Positions 33,519 to 42,787 of a DNA stretch of 64,000 bases are shown piece by piece. A program made the translations under genes and the position numbers. Below the pieces are notes generated by a model. It was not told where the DNA came from, did not search any database, and saw nothing but the letters and a program-made list of their open reading frames with translations. The stretch comes from Chitinophagaceae bacterium. GTDB lineage: Bacteria; Bacteroidota; Bacteroidia; Chitinophagales; Chitinophagaceae. The first letter of the stretch is position 1; each line of letters opens with the position of its first letter. The stretch lies in assembly GCA_016710745.1 (NCBI GenBank), contig JADJVB010000013.1, positions 248,001-312,000 on the forward strand. Direction: 5' to 3'.

Positions 33519-34772
33519 ATGGCATTAAAACGAGTAGTAGTTACCGGATTGGGAGCTCTAACGCCATTGGGCAAAACTGTTGAAAGTTATTGGCAGGGAT
33601 TGTCCGACGGTGTTAGTGGCTGTGATTTTATCAAACAATTCGACTGCAGTAAGTTTAAAACCAGATTTGCCTGTGAGGTTAAAGATTTCGTAGCCACCGA
33701 CTACCTCGACAGAAAAGAAGCCCGAAAAATTGATCGCTTTACCCAATTTGCGTTAATAGCAAGTGATGAAGCCATCAAGGATGCCGGTATTAACAGCGAT
33801 AATGTTGATGCTGACCGGGTGGGAGTTATATTTGCCAGTGGCATTGGAGGCATTACCACTTTTTACGAAGAAGTTACCAATTTTGCTTTGGGTGACGGAA
33901 CACCTCGTTACAATCCCTTCTTTATACCAAAAATGATACTGGATATAGCCGCAGGGCAAATATCTATGCGTCATGGTTTCAGGGGTCCCAACTATGCCGT
34001 TGTTAGCGCCTGTGCCAGTAGTACCAATGCGATCATCGACGCTTTTGACAATATCAGGCTGGGTAAGGCCGATATTATCGTTACCGGCGGAAGTGAAGCC
34101 GTTATCAGTTCACCGGGTGTTGGTGGGTTTAATGCCATGAAAGCACTGAGTGAACGAAATGACGATCCTTCTACTGCCAGTCGCCCATTTGATAAAGACC
34201 GTGATGGTTTTGTTATGGGTGAAGGTGCAGGCGTATTAATTCTGGAAAGCCTGGATCATGCCCTTGCCCGCGGTGCAAAAATTTACTGCGAAATTGCCGG
34301 AGGCGGTGCTACGGCAGATGCCCACCATATTACGGCCCCGCATCCCGAAGGTTTGGGTGCCAAAAATGTGATGAACGCCGCCTTGCAGGATGCCGGCATG
34401 AAGCCGGAAGACATTGATTATATCAACGTACATGGAACTTCAACACCACTTGGAGATATTGCCGAAACAAAAGCAATTCTCAGTGTTTTTGGCGAACATG
34501 CCTACGATTTAAATATTAGTGCCACCAAAAGCATGACCGGCCATTGTCTGGGCGCTGCCGGTGTTTTAGAAGCCCTGGCCTGTATTTTGGCTGTAGTGAA
34601 AGACATTGTTCCCCCAACAATCAATCATTTTACCGACGATCCCGAACTGGATCCAAAATTGAATTTTACTTTTAACAAAGCCCAGCATCGCGTAGTAAAT
34701 GCAGCCTTAAGCAACACGTTTGGCTTTGGTGGCCATAATGCTTCTGTTATAGTGAAAAAATATGTAGCCTGA
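33519..34772 (+). CDS. fabF: 3-oxoacyl-ACP synthase II
   Basis: A 417-residue condensing enzyme that elongates acyl-ACP with malonyl-ACP. The thiolase-fold Cys-His-His triad is visible: VVSACASSTNAI, NVHGTSTPLGD and SMTGHCLGAAG. Length and motif spacing are normal for FabF. Probably co-transcribed with acpP. Confidence 0.97.
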   Translation: MALKRVVVTGLGALTPLGKTVESYWQGLSDGVSGCDFIKQFDCSKFKTRFACEVKDFVATDYLDRKEARKIDRFTQFALIASDEAIKDAGINSDNVDADRVGVIFASGIGGITTFYEEVTNFALGDGTPRYNPFFIPKMILDIAAGQISMRHGFRGPNYAVVSACASSTNAIIDAFDNIRLGKADIIVTGGSEAVISSPGVGGFNAMKALSERNDDPSTASRPFDKDRDGFVMGEGAGVLILESLDHALARGAKIYCEIAGGGATADAHHITAPHPEGLGAKNVMNAALQDAGMKPEDIDYINVHGTSTPLGDIAETKAILSVFGEHAYDLNISATKSMTGHCLGAAGVLEALACILAVVKDIVPPTINHFTDDPELDPKLNFTFNKAQHRVVNAALSNTFGFGGHNASVIVKKYVA

Positions 34773-34871
34773 TATTTTCCCGGCTTCCTTCTTTTTAAAT
34801 CAACAGCGAACTAATTTTTTCTTAATTTTAGATGAACTAAATAAGATTAATTTTACAGAAATCATTCCCGT

Positions 34872-35582
34872 TTGCAATTCATTAAAGATTTTTTCAAAAG
34901 CCAATCTCATAACCGCGAGTTTAAAAAACAACTTAGTAATGTGTTGGGTTTTACGCCGGGCGAAATTACGCTGTACAAAACAGCGCTTAGCCACCGCAGT
35001 GTGCGGGAAGGGGCCGATGAAAATAATGAAAGACTTGAATTTTTGGGTGATGCCGTATTGAGTTCAATTGTTGCCCATTACCTGTTCAGGAAATATCCAT
35101 ACAAAGGCGAGGGGTTTTTAACCGAAATGCGGAGTAAAATGGTGAACCGGCAAAAACTGAATGAAATTGCCCTGAAAATGGGCCTGAAAAAAATTACGTT
35201 CTACAACAAGTACGACAATGCCTTAAAAATATCGCAGATCTTCGGTAATACCCTGGAAGCCCTGATCGGTGCGGTATACCTGGATAAAGGATATGCCGGA
35301 ACACATAAATGGGTAGAAAAATACATCATCATGCCGCATATGTTCATGGACGACCTGGAAGATGTGGAGATCAACATAAAAAACAGGTTATACGGCTGGG
35401 CAAACAAAAACGGTAAAGCGCTCGAGTTTGAAACGCTCGATGAAAAATTTGAAAATGGCCGCCGGTTGTTTACCATAGGCGCAACCGTAGATGGTGAGTT
35501 GATAGCCGAGGCAAAAGGGTATAATAAAAAAGATGCCAGCCAGATCGCCGCGCAGTTGGCCGTGGATAAATTGGGCTTATAG
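34872..35582 (+). CDS. rnc: Ribonuclease III
   Basis: A 236-residue double-strand-specific endoribonuclease. The N-terminal catalytic domain has the signature NERLEFLGDAVLSSIVA and ETLEALIGAVYLDKG-like second metal site (NTLEALIGAVYLDKG); a C-terminal dsRNA-binding domain follows (AKGYNKKDASQIAAQLAVDK). Start is a TTG at 34872; no in-frame ATG lies nearby. Order acpP-fabF-rnc is conserved in Bacteroidota. Confidence 0.95.
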   Translation: MQFIKDFFKSQSHNREFKKQLSNVLGFTPGEITLYKTALSHRSVREGADENNERLEFLGDAVLSSIVAHYLFRKYPYKGEGFLTEMRSKMVNRQKLNEIALKMGLKKITFYNKYDNALKISQIFGNTLEALIGAVYLDKGYAGTHKWVEKYIIMPHMFMDDLEDVEINIKNRLYGWANKNGKALEFETLDEKFENGRRLFTIGATVDGELIAEAKGYNKKDASQIAAQLAVDKLGL

Positions 35583-35668
35583 GCGTTGCAGAAGATTGAG
35601 AAGTTTAAAAAGTTAAGTAGAGCAATTTTTTTGAACCTCCCAAACCTGTAGAACCTCTTAAACAACGT
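35583..35668. repeat. Diverged GTTTAG-type intergenic repeat before gpsA
   Basis: AGAAGTTTAAAAAGTTAAG on the left and CCTCTTAAAC on the right resemble the inverted repeats near nuoI and after nuoN, with more mismatches. It fills the whole gap between rnc and gpsA. Confidence 0.4.
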
Positions 35669-35671
35669 AAA

Positions 35672-36709
35672 ATGACTTTTGGAATACTGGGTAGCGGAAG
35701 CTGGGGAACAGCCATAGCAAAAATTTTAACCGATAACGGAAATACGATTTATTGGTGGAACCGTAGTGAAGCCCATATTAAATATATTAAGGAACGCCAC
35801 CATAATCCGCAATACTTACCGGGAGCACATCTTGATGTATCAAAATTAAAACTCAGTACCAACCCGGCAGAAGTGATCACCAACAGCGATTGTATTGTAG
35901 TGGTTATTCCATCCGCCTTTGCCGATAATGCGTTGCGTGGTTTAGACCGGAATATTTTTGCGGGAAAGAAAATAATATCAGCCATCAAAGGCATTTTGCC
36001 GGAAAGTAATTTGCTGCTTAATGAATATCTCAGTGAGGCTTTCGGGGTTGAATTGAAAAATTATTTCGCGGTACTGGGCCCCTGTCATGCTGAAGAAGTA
36101 GCTGCAGAAAAATTATCTTACCTCACTTTTTCGGGCATCGATAAATTGGCCACCCATGACATTGCCAGCCGTTTTAAAACCGACTATTTGAATACAGTTG
36201 AGAACGATGATATTTATGGTGTTCAATACGCTGCCGTTTTAAAAAATATTTATGCTATCGGCTCAGGTATTGCCCATGGACTCGACTACGGGGATAATTT
36301 TTTAAGTGTTTTCATTGCCAACTGCGCCGATGAAATGGCAGGATTTTTAAAAAAAGCCGGTATCAAAAATGTGGAAGTTGGGCATACCGAATTACGAGGT
36401 ACAGCCGAAGACCACCGGGCCAATAATTATGCGGCATCTGTGTATTTAGGCGATCTTTTGGTAACCTGTTATTCGTTGCATAGCCGTAACCGGGCTTTTG
36501 GTAATATGATCGGCAAGGGGTATTCGGTGAAAGCTGCACAGCTTGAAATGAGCATGGTTGCCGAGGGGTATAACGCCAGTAAATGTATGCACCAGATCAA
36601 CCAGAAGATCAAGGCCGATATGCCCATTGCTACCACTGTTTTTCAAATATTGTGGGAGCATTTGCCGGCCGCCGAAGGATTTAACAGAATTGAGGAAAAT
36701 TTGGTGTAA
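35672..36709 (+). CDS. gpsA: Glycerol-3-phosphate dehydrogenase [NAD(P)+]
   Basis: A 345-residue enzyme making sn-glycerol 3-phosphate from dihydroxyacetone phosphate for phospholipid synthesis. The N-terminal Rossmann motif is GILGSGSWGTAIAKIL; SAIKGILPE, KNIYAIGSGIAHGLDYGDN (catalytic lysine region) and TELRGTAEDHRANN follow. Full length. Confidence 0.96.
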   Translation: MTFGILGSGSWGTAIAKILTDNGNTIYWWNRSEAHIKYIKERHHNPQYLPGAHLDVSKLKLSTNPAEVITNSDCIVVVIPSAFADNALRGLDRNIFAGKKIISAIKGILPESNLLLNEYLSEAFGVELKNYFAVLGPCHAEEVAAEKLSYLTFSGIDKLATHDIASRFKTDYLNTVENDDIYGVQYAAVLKNIYAIGSGIAHGLDYGDNFLSVFIANCADEMAGFLKKAGIKNVEVGHTELRGTAEDHRANNYAASVYLGDLLVTCYSLHSRNRAFGNMIGKGYSVKAAQLEMSMVAEGYNASKCMHQINQKIKADMPIATTVFQILWEHLPAAEGFNRIEENLV

Positions 36710-36742
36710 AAAAGGGTTAACTTTAGTACAGAAATTAAAAAC

Positions 36743-36865
36743 ATGCCTTTCTCTTTTTCAAATATCGGTACCACTGCCTTGCTTCTGATGCTGCTTTACT
36801 TGTCGGTTGCCGAAGTGGTTAAATATCTCCGGCAGCGTTATGCGGAGGCAAAAAAAATAAATTAA
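36743..36865 (+). CDS. Possible 40-aa single-helix membrane protein
   Basis: A complete short ORF 33 bp after gpsA. It encodes a hydrophobic helix (TTALLLMLLYLSVAEVV) followed by a basic, charged tail (KYLRQRYAEAKKIN). Composition looks like a small membrane protein, but there is no recognised family or ribosome-binding site, so coding status is uncertain. Confidence 0.4.
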   Translation: MPFSFSNIGTTALLLMLLYLSVAEVVKYLRQRYAEAKKIN

Positions 36866-36943
36866 CACCTTTACTTTTAATCGGTTTGAGTTGAGCAAAT
36901 GATGCAGGTCGCTTTGAGCGCCCCCACTCAGGTGCTTAATCAA

Positions 36944-38143
36944 CTAGAAGAACAGATCTGCGGCAATGCCGTCGGCAAATAATTTTCCTTCCCGCGATAA
37001 AATGAGTTTGTTATTTTCTGATCTTACTTTTCCACTGTTTATATACTTGCTGCTTACCATTTTGATCTTGCTGCCGGTTGCCACTCCAAAGATCCGGTTT
37101 ACAAAATCCAGGTCCAAACCTTCTATGGTTCTTAATGAGGTCATGATGTACTCATTGAGCCGCTGTGTTTCGGTTAGTATTTCCTCTTCAACAGGAAGCT
37201 TATTTTCCAGCAGGGATTTAATGTACAAAGCATTGTTGGCTATATTCCATTTCCTTTTTTTGCCATCAAACGCATGTGCAGCCGGTCCAAAAGCAAAATA
37301 ACTTTCTCCCTGCCCGTCGGGGGTCTGCGACCAATAACTGCTGTTGTGTTTGCTTCTGAAACCGGGTTTGGCAAAATTGCTGATTTCGTAGTGTTCGTAT
37401 CCGGCGGCGTCCATCCAATCCATCAGCAAAAAAAATTGCCGGGCCTGTTTTTCGGCGTCCATCGGTTCTTTTTTGTGGAGGGCGATCATTTTGTCCAATG
37501 CTGTTTTGGGCTCAACCGTTAATGCGTAACAGGATATATGCGGGATATTTTTTTCGATAACCAGATTTACATTTTTTTGCCAATCCGTGTCGCTTAAAAC
37601 CGGTGAGCCATAGATCAGGTCAACCGAAAAATTGCTGAAGCCCGCCTGCTGTATCAAATCAATGCAGTGAAACGATTCGCCGGCCGTGTGTACCCTGTTC
37701 ATCCAGATCAATTCCTTATCCATAAAACTTTGTATGCCCACACTCAGCCTGTTTACGCCCAGCGATTTCCAATCGGCCAGTTTTTTCTCCGTGATATCAT
37801 CCGGGTTTGCTTCCAGTGTTATTTCAATATCATCTGCAAAAACAAAACGTTGCTGCAAGGCGCCAAAAATCAATTGCAGGTCAGCAACATCTAATATACT
37901 CGGTGTACCGCCGCCAAAATAAACCGTTGAAATAATCTCCACACTTTTCTTCGCGTCAATCTTCACTATGTTCTCCTCCATCGGTATCCCGATAGATATC
38001 GGGAGAGGGGACTGTGCCATGTGTATCTCCTTTACAATGGCTTCCACCATTTTATCTTTTTGAGCCAGTGATGTAGAAAAATGAAAATTACAGTAATGAC
38101 AAGCCTGTTTACAAAATGGAATATGGATATAGATACCCGGCAT
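36944..38143 (-). CDS. hemW: Radical SAM heme chaperone HemW (coproporphyrinogen oxidase-like)
   Basis: A 399-residue radical SAM protein with the cluster motif CKQACHYC (Cys11, Cys15, Cys18) and the HemW pattern FGGGTPSIL, EANPDDIT, RLSVGIQSF and SVDLIYGSP. The family binds heme and is thought to deliver it to respiratory proteins. Residues about 41-65 carry an extra segment (SPLPISIGIPMEEN) encoded by an inserted palindromic repeat; family members usually pass directly from the first helix to the strand before FGGGTPS. Confidence 0.93.
   Translation of the reverse strand: MPGIYIHIPFCKQACHYCNFHFSTSLAQKDKMVEAIVKEIHMAQSPLPISIGIPMEENIVKIDAKKSVEIISTVYFGGGTPSILDVADLQLIFGALQQRFVFADDIEITLEANPDDITEKKLADWKSLGVNRLSVGIQSFMDKELIWMNRVHTAGESFHCIDLIQQAGFSNFSVDLIYGSPVLSDTDWQKNVNLVIEKNIPHISCYALTVEPKTALDKMIALHKKEPMDAEKQARQFFLLMDWMDAAGYEHYEISNFAKPGFRSKHNSSYWSQTPDGQGESYFAFGPAAHAFDGKKRKWNIANNALYIKSLLENKLPVEEEILTETQRLNEYIMTSLRTIEGLDLDFVNRIFGVATGSKIKMVSSKYINSGKVRSENNKLILSREGKLFADGIAADLFF
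37988..38003. repeat. Palindrome CCCGATA-ga-TATCGGG inside hemW
   Basis: A 7-bp-arm palindrome within the coding sequence, encoding residues 47-52. The minus strand also carries CCCTCTCCCGATA, found again between nuoC and nuoD, so this is a repeat element captured in frame. Confidence 0.75.
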
Positions 38144-38157
38144 TTTTTTGTGTTAGC

Positions 38158-38173
38158 CCCGACAAGTGTCGGG
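38158..38173. repeat. Palindrome CCCGACA-ag-TGTCGGG in the hemW/BamA-like divergent gap
   Basis: Same architecture as the palindrome inside hemW (CCCGAYA, two-base centre, TRTCGGG), 155 bp away. It lies between two divergent genes, 10 bp before a promoter box. Confidence 0.7.
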
Positions 38174-38182
38174 ATATTATTT

Positions 38183-38190
38183 TAGATTTG
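38183..38190 (+). promoter_or_regulatory. TAnnTTTG -7 box, 7 nt before the BamA-like ATG
   Basis: TAGATTTG matches the consensus and is followed by ATTATTG and the ATG at 38198. It supports ATG 38198 over the TTG at 38195. Confidence 0.45.
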
Positions 38191-38197
38191 ATTATTG

Positions 38198-40024
38198 ATG
38201 ACCCCTGTTAAATTTATTCGTTGCAAGATCTGGTTTCCTGTATGGCTGTGTACAGGCATAGTATTGTTGTCTGTTACCAGCCAGGCACAGTCGGCAAAAA
38301 CCACAAATTACCTGCTCCAGATTCAACTGGTCGACAAAGATAACGCCTTTAACCTGCAGCCATTGAAATTGCAAACCAGGTTCGCAAACCGCGATCAATG
38401 CACCAATTATATTAACGGGCTGGGCAGTTTTTTAAGTGCCAAGGGATATCCCACGGCATCGGTAGACAGTATTTTTGAAATGGATGACCGTACCGTTATT
38501 CAACTGTTTTTGGGCAAACAATACCAGTGGATCAAACTTACTCCGGATGGTATCGATAAAGCGGCCATGGATGAAGGCAGGTTTAAGGAAAAAGATTTTG
38601 CAGGAAAACTGCTTAATATTCAGCAATTGCTTGGCTTGCAGGAAAAGATCCTGCAGTACTACGAAAAAAACGGCTATCCTTTTGCTGCCGTATTTTTAGA
38701 CAGTATCCGGCTGGATGAAGAAAAAATGGAGGCCCTGTTGAGGGCCAATAAAGGCCCGTTGTATCATGTAGACAGTATCCGTATTATCGGTAAGGGAAAA
38801 ATTTCGAAAAAGTTTTTAGGCCATTACCTGGGCATTCCCAACGGCAGTTTGTATAACAAAGAAAAGCTAGACCAGGTTGGCAGGCGTATGCTGGAGTTAC
38901 CCTACGTGCAGGAAGTGCAGCCCAATGATGTAACCATGCTGGGTACCGGGTCTGTACTAAATTTGTACCTGGCAAATAAACGGAGCAGCCAGGCTAATTT
39001 TTTAATTGGCTTTCTGCCCAACGGCAGCGAACCGGGCAAGCTGCAGCTAACAGCCGACGTGAACCTGGATTTAAAAAACGCGCTGAATAACGGGGAATCT
39101 ATCTTATTTAAATACCAGCAACTGCAACCCAAATCGCCCAGGCTTAACCTGGGTTTTCAGCAACCCTATATCTTTAATACAGGATTTGGCTTCGATTTTT
39201 TATTCGACCTGTTCAAAAAAGACTCGTCATTTTTACAGATCAATGCATTGGCCGGTTTGCAGTACCTGTTGTCGGCGAATCAATCCGGTAAACTGTTTGT
39301 TCAATGGCAAAATAGTTTTTTGTTGGGCACGGGTGTAGATACCAACCTGGTGAAGGCAACGAAAAAGTTGCCGCCCAATATTGATGTAACGGCAGTTAAT
39401 GTAGGATTGGATTATGAGTGGAGTAAAACCGATTTTAAACTTAATCCACGAAAAGGAAACGAAGTTAAAGTGACGGCTTCAGTGGGAATTAAAAATATAA
39501 AACAGAACAGCGAGATCCTCAACATAAAAGATCCTGCATTTGATTATGCCAGTTTGTATGATTCGGTAAAATCACGCGCTTACCAGTTCCGGTTAAAATT
39601 GGGTGCGGCTCATTTTTTCCCGGTAGGCAAACAGGCCACGGTAAAGGCCGCGGTTAACGGCGGTTTGTTTATCAGTCCGAGTACCTTCCGGAACGAACTT
39701 TTTCAAATTGGGGGATATAAATTATTAAGGGGTTTCAGCGAAGAAAGTATTTATGCCACCCAGTATGCCGTGCTCACTGCTGAGTACCGGTACCGGCTTG
39801 GTTTAAACTCGTATATGTTTGGATTTATTGATGCCGGCTGGGTGAAAAATAAATACCAAACTGTTGATCAGAATAATAATTTCGTTGGTGCGGGTTTAGG
39901 ACTTGCTTTTGAAACCCGGTTCGGGCTTTTGAATATCAGTTATGCAGCCGGAAAACGAAATGATCAGAATTTCAGTCTTCGGGATGCCTCAAAAATTCAT
40001 TTTGGATATGTGAATTACTTTTAA
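38198..40024 (+). CDS. BamA/TamA-family outer-membrane protein with POTRA-like domains
   Basis: 608 residues. A signal peptide (WLCTGIVLLSVTSQAQ) precedes a periplasmic POTRA-like region (about 30-245, with LQEKILQYYEKNGYPFA and VDSIRIIGKGKISKKFL) and a C-terminal barrel with Omp85 landmarks: IGGYKLLRGF and FGFIDAGWVK, ending VNYF. Members insert or translocate outer-membrane proteins or surface lipids; the exact role is unknown. It is smaller than BamA and probably a paralogue. Divergent to hemW and followed by a DUF4271 gene. Confidence 0.88.
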   Translation: MTPVKFIRCKIWFPVWLCTGIVLLSVTSQAQSAKTTNYLLQIQLVDKDNAFNLQPLKLQTRFANRDQCTNYINGLGSFLSAKGYPTASVDSIFEMDDRTVIQLFLGKQYQWIKLTPDGIDKAAMDEGRFKEKDFAGKLLNIQQLLGLQEKILQYYEKNGYPFAAVFLDSIRLDEEKMEALLRANKGPLYHVDSIRIIGKGKISKKFLGHYLGIPNGSLYNKEKLDQVGRRMLELPYVQEVQPNDVTMLGTGSVLNLYLANKRSSQANFLIGFLPNGSEPGKLQLTADVNLDLKNALNNGESILFKYQQLQPKSPRLNLGFQQPYIFNTGFGFDFLFDLFKKDSSFLQINALAGLQYLLSANQSGKLFVQWQNSFLLGTGVDTNLVKATKKLPPNIDVTAVNVGLDYEWSKTDFKLNPRKGNEVKVTASVGIKNIKQNSEILNIKDPAFDYASLYDSVKSRAYQFRLKLGAAHFFPVGKQATVKAAVNGGLFISPSTFRNELFQIGGYKLLRGFSEESIYATQYAVLTAEYRYRLGLNSYMFGFIDAGWVKNKYQTVDQNNNFVGAGLGLAFETRFGLLNISYAAGKRNDQNFSLRDASKIHFGYVNYF

Positions 40025-40043
40025 AAATCTCGGCCCCAGCATC

Positions 40044-40051
40044 TATTTTTG
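40044..40051 (+). promoter_or_regulatory. TAnnTTTG -7 box for the DUF4271 gene
   Basis: TATTTTTG lies 20 bp after the BamA-like stop and 17 nt before the GTG start at 40069. No good -33 element was seen. Confidence 0.4.
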
Positions 40052-40068
40052 CAGCAAATTAATGTTTA

Positions 40069-40962
40069 GTGAAGCTATTTTTTTTCATCGGTGTTATATT
40101 ATTCAGTTTCTTTTCAGCTTCATTATATGCCCAATCAACCGATTCCCTATTCCACAGCTACGATAGTGTAGGTATTCAACCGGCTGTTGATTCTGCTATT
40201 CAGCCTAAAATCGCCGATTCAACAAAGCCAATGCCTGGTTTAACCAACAAAGTTGTAAACAGCGGGGGCAAACCCGTTGCTGCCTTTGCCCAACTCAGAA
40301 AAGCAGGTGAAAAAGATGCTGTTTTTTACCTGGTTGCCGTCATAGTTTTGATGTTAGCTTTCTTAAAATACCTGTACAGCCGTTATTTTACAAACCTGTT
40401 CCGGGTGTTTTTTAATACGTCTTTAAGGCAAAGCCAGTTAACCGACCAGTTGCTGATCGCCAAACTGCCCTCCCTGTTGTTTAATCTTTTTTTTGTGGTG
40501 ATCGGCGGGGTGTATATTTTTTTTCTGCTTCGTTATTATGGGTTAATCACGGATGCAAATAAATGGAGCCATGTTTTTTGGATAATGGGATTATTGGGAT
40601 CGGTTTATTTTTTGAAGTATTGCATTTTGAGATTCACAGGTTGGATTACCGGCCTGCAGCCCGTCACCAATACATATGTGTTTGTTACATTTTTGATCAA
40701 TAAAATTATCGGCATTTTTTTGGTTCCGTTTACGGTAGTGCTTGCTTTTTCAAATAAAGGTATCGTTAAGATAGCTGTATTGGTGTCGCTGATGAGTATC
40801 GCGGTTTTTCTGTTGATGCGCTTCTTCAGGTCATATGGGCTTTTACAGCACCAGATAAAAATTAGCAGATTTCATTTTTTGTTATATATAACAGGCGTAG
40901 AATTAATACCCCTTTTACTGATATACAAGGGTTTGATGGTTTATCTGGGTAAAAACCTTTAA
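40069..40962 (+). CDS. DUF4271 family membrane protein
   Basis: A GTG-started 297-residue protein with a signal peptide (FFFIGVILFSFFSASLYAQ), a short periplasmic part and about seven transmembrane segments from residue 88 on. The pattern and its position directly before a uroporphyrinogen-III synthase gene fit the Bacteroidota DUF4271 family. Biochemical function unknown; the conserved pairing suggests a role linked to cell-envelope or secretion functions (inference). Confidence 0.82.
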   Translation: MKLFFFIGVILFSFFSASLYAQSTDSLFHSYDSVGIQPAVDSAIQPKIADSTKPMPGLTNKVVNSGGKPVAAFAQLRKAGEKDAVFYLVAVIVLMLAFLKYLYSRYFTNLFRVFFNTSLRQSQLTDQLLIAKLPSLLFNLFFVVIGGVYIFFLLRYYGLITDANKWSHVFWIMGLLGSVYFLKYCILRFTGWITGLQPVTNTYVFVTFLINKIIGIFLVPFTVVLAFSNKGIVKIAVLVSLMSIAVFLLMRFFRSYGLLQHQIKISRFHFLLYITGVELIPLLLIYKGLMVYLGKNL

Positions 40963-40988
40963 ATTTGTGGTACCACGGTTAAAACATT

Positions 40989-41780
40989 ATGCTTAAAAAC
41001 GGTTCAATTCAGGTGGAAAAGCCTGCTAAAGCAGTTAAAAAAGTCCTCATTACCCAACCAAAGCCGGATGGCGATAAGTCCCCGTATTTTGATTTGGCAA
41101 AAAGGTACGGCATCAGTTTGGATTTTCATCCCTTTATTGTTGTAGATGGCATCGGTGCAAAAGAATTCCGAAAACAAAAAATCGATATAGCCGGTTATAC
41201 GGCGGTTATTTTCACCAGCCGTAATGCGATTGATCATTTTTTTCGAATATGCGCCGAATTGAAAATTAATGTAAGCCAGGAAACCAAATATTTCTGTGTT
41301 ACAGAAGCGGTGGCGCTTTATCTTCAAAAATTCATCCTGTACCGTAAACGGAAAGTCTTTTATAGTGCCGATGGGTCTAACAAATGTTTATTTGATGTGA
41401 TCAATAAGCATAAGGACAATGAAAAGTTTCTATATCCCTGTTCAGAGTCATTCGATAGTGAGATCACCAACTGGCTTATTGCAAATCATTGTGAACACGC
41501 TACACCGGTATTGTATCGAATAGTTAGCAACGACATAACTGAAGTAATGGCACGAAACTATGATGTGATCTGTTTCTTTACGCCTGGCGGGGTAAGAAGT
41601 TTGCTCGAGAATTTCCCGAAATTTAAACAAAATGGAACAGCGATAGGCGCCTTTGGTGCCAATACCCTTAAAACTGCAGAAGAAGCCGGGTTGATCCTGG
41701 ATATTAAGGCACCCCAACCCCAGGCGCAGAGTATGGTTAGCGCTTTGGAGATATATCTCAATTCCCTGAAAAAGAAATAG
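40989..41780 (+). CDS. hemD: Uroporphyrinogen-III synthase family protein
   Basis: A 263-residue two-lobed HemD-like protein with VLITQPKPDG near the N-terminus, YTAVIFTSRNAIDHFF, YPCSESFDSEITNWL and VICFFTPGGVRSLLENF. HemD closes the tetrapyrrole ring in heme and siroheme synthesis. In Bacteroidota this divergent form next to DUF4271 may not be the main heme enzyme; assignment is by family only. Confidence 0.88.
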   Translation: MLKNGSIQVEKPAKAVKKVLITQPKPDGDKSPYFDLAKRYGISLDFHPFIVVDGIGAKEFRKQKIDIAGYTAVIFTSRNAIDHFFRICAELKINVSQETKYFCVTEAVALYLQKFILYRKRKVFYSADGSNKCLFDVINKHKDNEKFLYPCSESFDSEITNWLIANHCEHATPVLYRIVSNDITEVMARNYDVICFFTPGGVRSLLENFPKFKQNGTAIGAFGANTLKTAEEAGLILDIKAPQPQAQSMVSALEIYLNSLKKK

Positions 41781-42086
41781 GGTTATTTTCACAATGCATA
41801 AGTATGTTCACGCTGCCCGGTGAAACCGCTCCATCTTCCCCAATAGTATGAACCCGCAGGTAAATTTCAAATAAGTATATTAATTAATCCGAATGCTGGT
41901 TTTAGTTACCTGTAAATGATCCGGTGCTGTTGTTTGCGAATTAAAAAGTTTGTACCTACTTTTTTCGAACCAAAAAAAGAACCATATGGTGATTTGCTAA
42001 TACTTGTGAAAGTCATTTTGTGAATTCTTTAACATTTGTAAAAAAGGCGGTTAAGGCCCGGCGAAAATTTGTGATCGATCTGGTTA

Positions 42087-42141
42087 AGCGCGGTTTTTTT
42101 TTAGGGAAATCAGGATATTGATTTCCTGGGCCGAACCGCTT
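42087..42141. repeat. Nested inverted repeat upstream of gldK
   Basis: The inner stem GGAAATCA (42105-42112) pairs with TGATTTCC (42119-42126) around GGATAT. The outer arm AAGCGCGGTT (42087-42096) pairs with AACCGCTT (42134-42141) with a two-base bulge. It could be a structured RNA or a DNA cruciform. Confidence 0.55.
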
Positions 42142-42754
42142 CAAAAAGAACCAATAGGTTTTCGCTTTTCCAATTTGGAAAACTTGTGTTTTGCCGGAGG
42201 AGTGAACACATTTTTTTATATAACACTTACTGGTAAAGGATTTTAGACTATGTTATTGAATGAAACAGCAATTGGCTTGTAAAAATTACGACGAACCGGA
42301 TCACCCCGGCATTTTTTATGACCGGGATTTTGTATGGGCGTTTCGGGGCCAAACCTGCACCTGTTTGGGTTTATATTATTAAAATAGTGGACCCAACCAG
42401 CCCGGGCAAGGCAATAAATAATGGCATAATATTGTTAATAAAACGGCCGTTTTGCTCAAACAGGAACAATGTTTGGAAGGCCGGTACAAAAATTGGCGGA
42501 AGAATTCGGGGGATTTATTTTGCTGATAAATAAAAACTATCGAAATTACGCCTCCAATATCCTTTAAGAACAACCTGACCTACCCTTTTAACCAAGCAGA
42601 ATAACGAATTTTGGAATCCGTATTTTAGTATATCGTTTTGAATTTGTAAGCACAATAAATGCGTTAAACCGTCGTTTACAATTTTCAGGGCTGATTTTAT
42701 TGATAATTTTATTATTGAAACAACTATAAAATGACGTTAAATCAAAATAATCAT

Positions 42755-42762
42755 TACATTTG
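42755..42762 (+). promoter_or_regulatory. TAnnTTTG -7 box for the gldK-gldN cluster
   Basis: TACATTTG is an exact consensus match 25 nt before the gldK ATG. The -33 position has no TTTG, so the promoter may be weak or need an activator. It lies inside a longer possible reading frame that starts at 42731, which argues for the ATG at 42788. Confidence 0.5.
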
Positions 42763-42787
42763 CCCCATACCCTCAAAGTTAAAAACA

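Larger units (their letters stand above)
41781..42787. other. 1-kb gene-free region upstream of gldK
   Basis: No supportable gene on either strand. A nested hairpin lies at 42087-42141 and the gldK promoter at 42755-42762. Small ORFs (for example 42318-42533) have poor composition. The unusual length of the gap and the hairpin leave room for a regulatory RNA, but nothing recognised. Confidence 0.55.

Noticed and set aside
42318..42533. 71-codon ORF in the gap before gldK
   Set aside because: No domain, unusual composition, no promoter or conservation visible.
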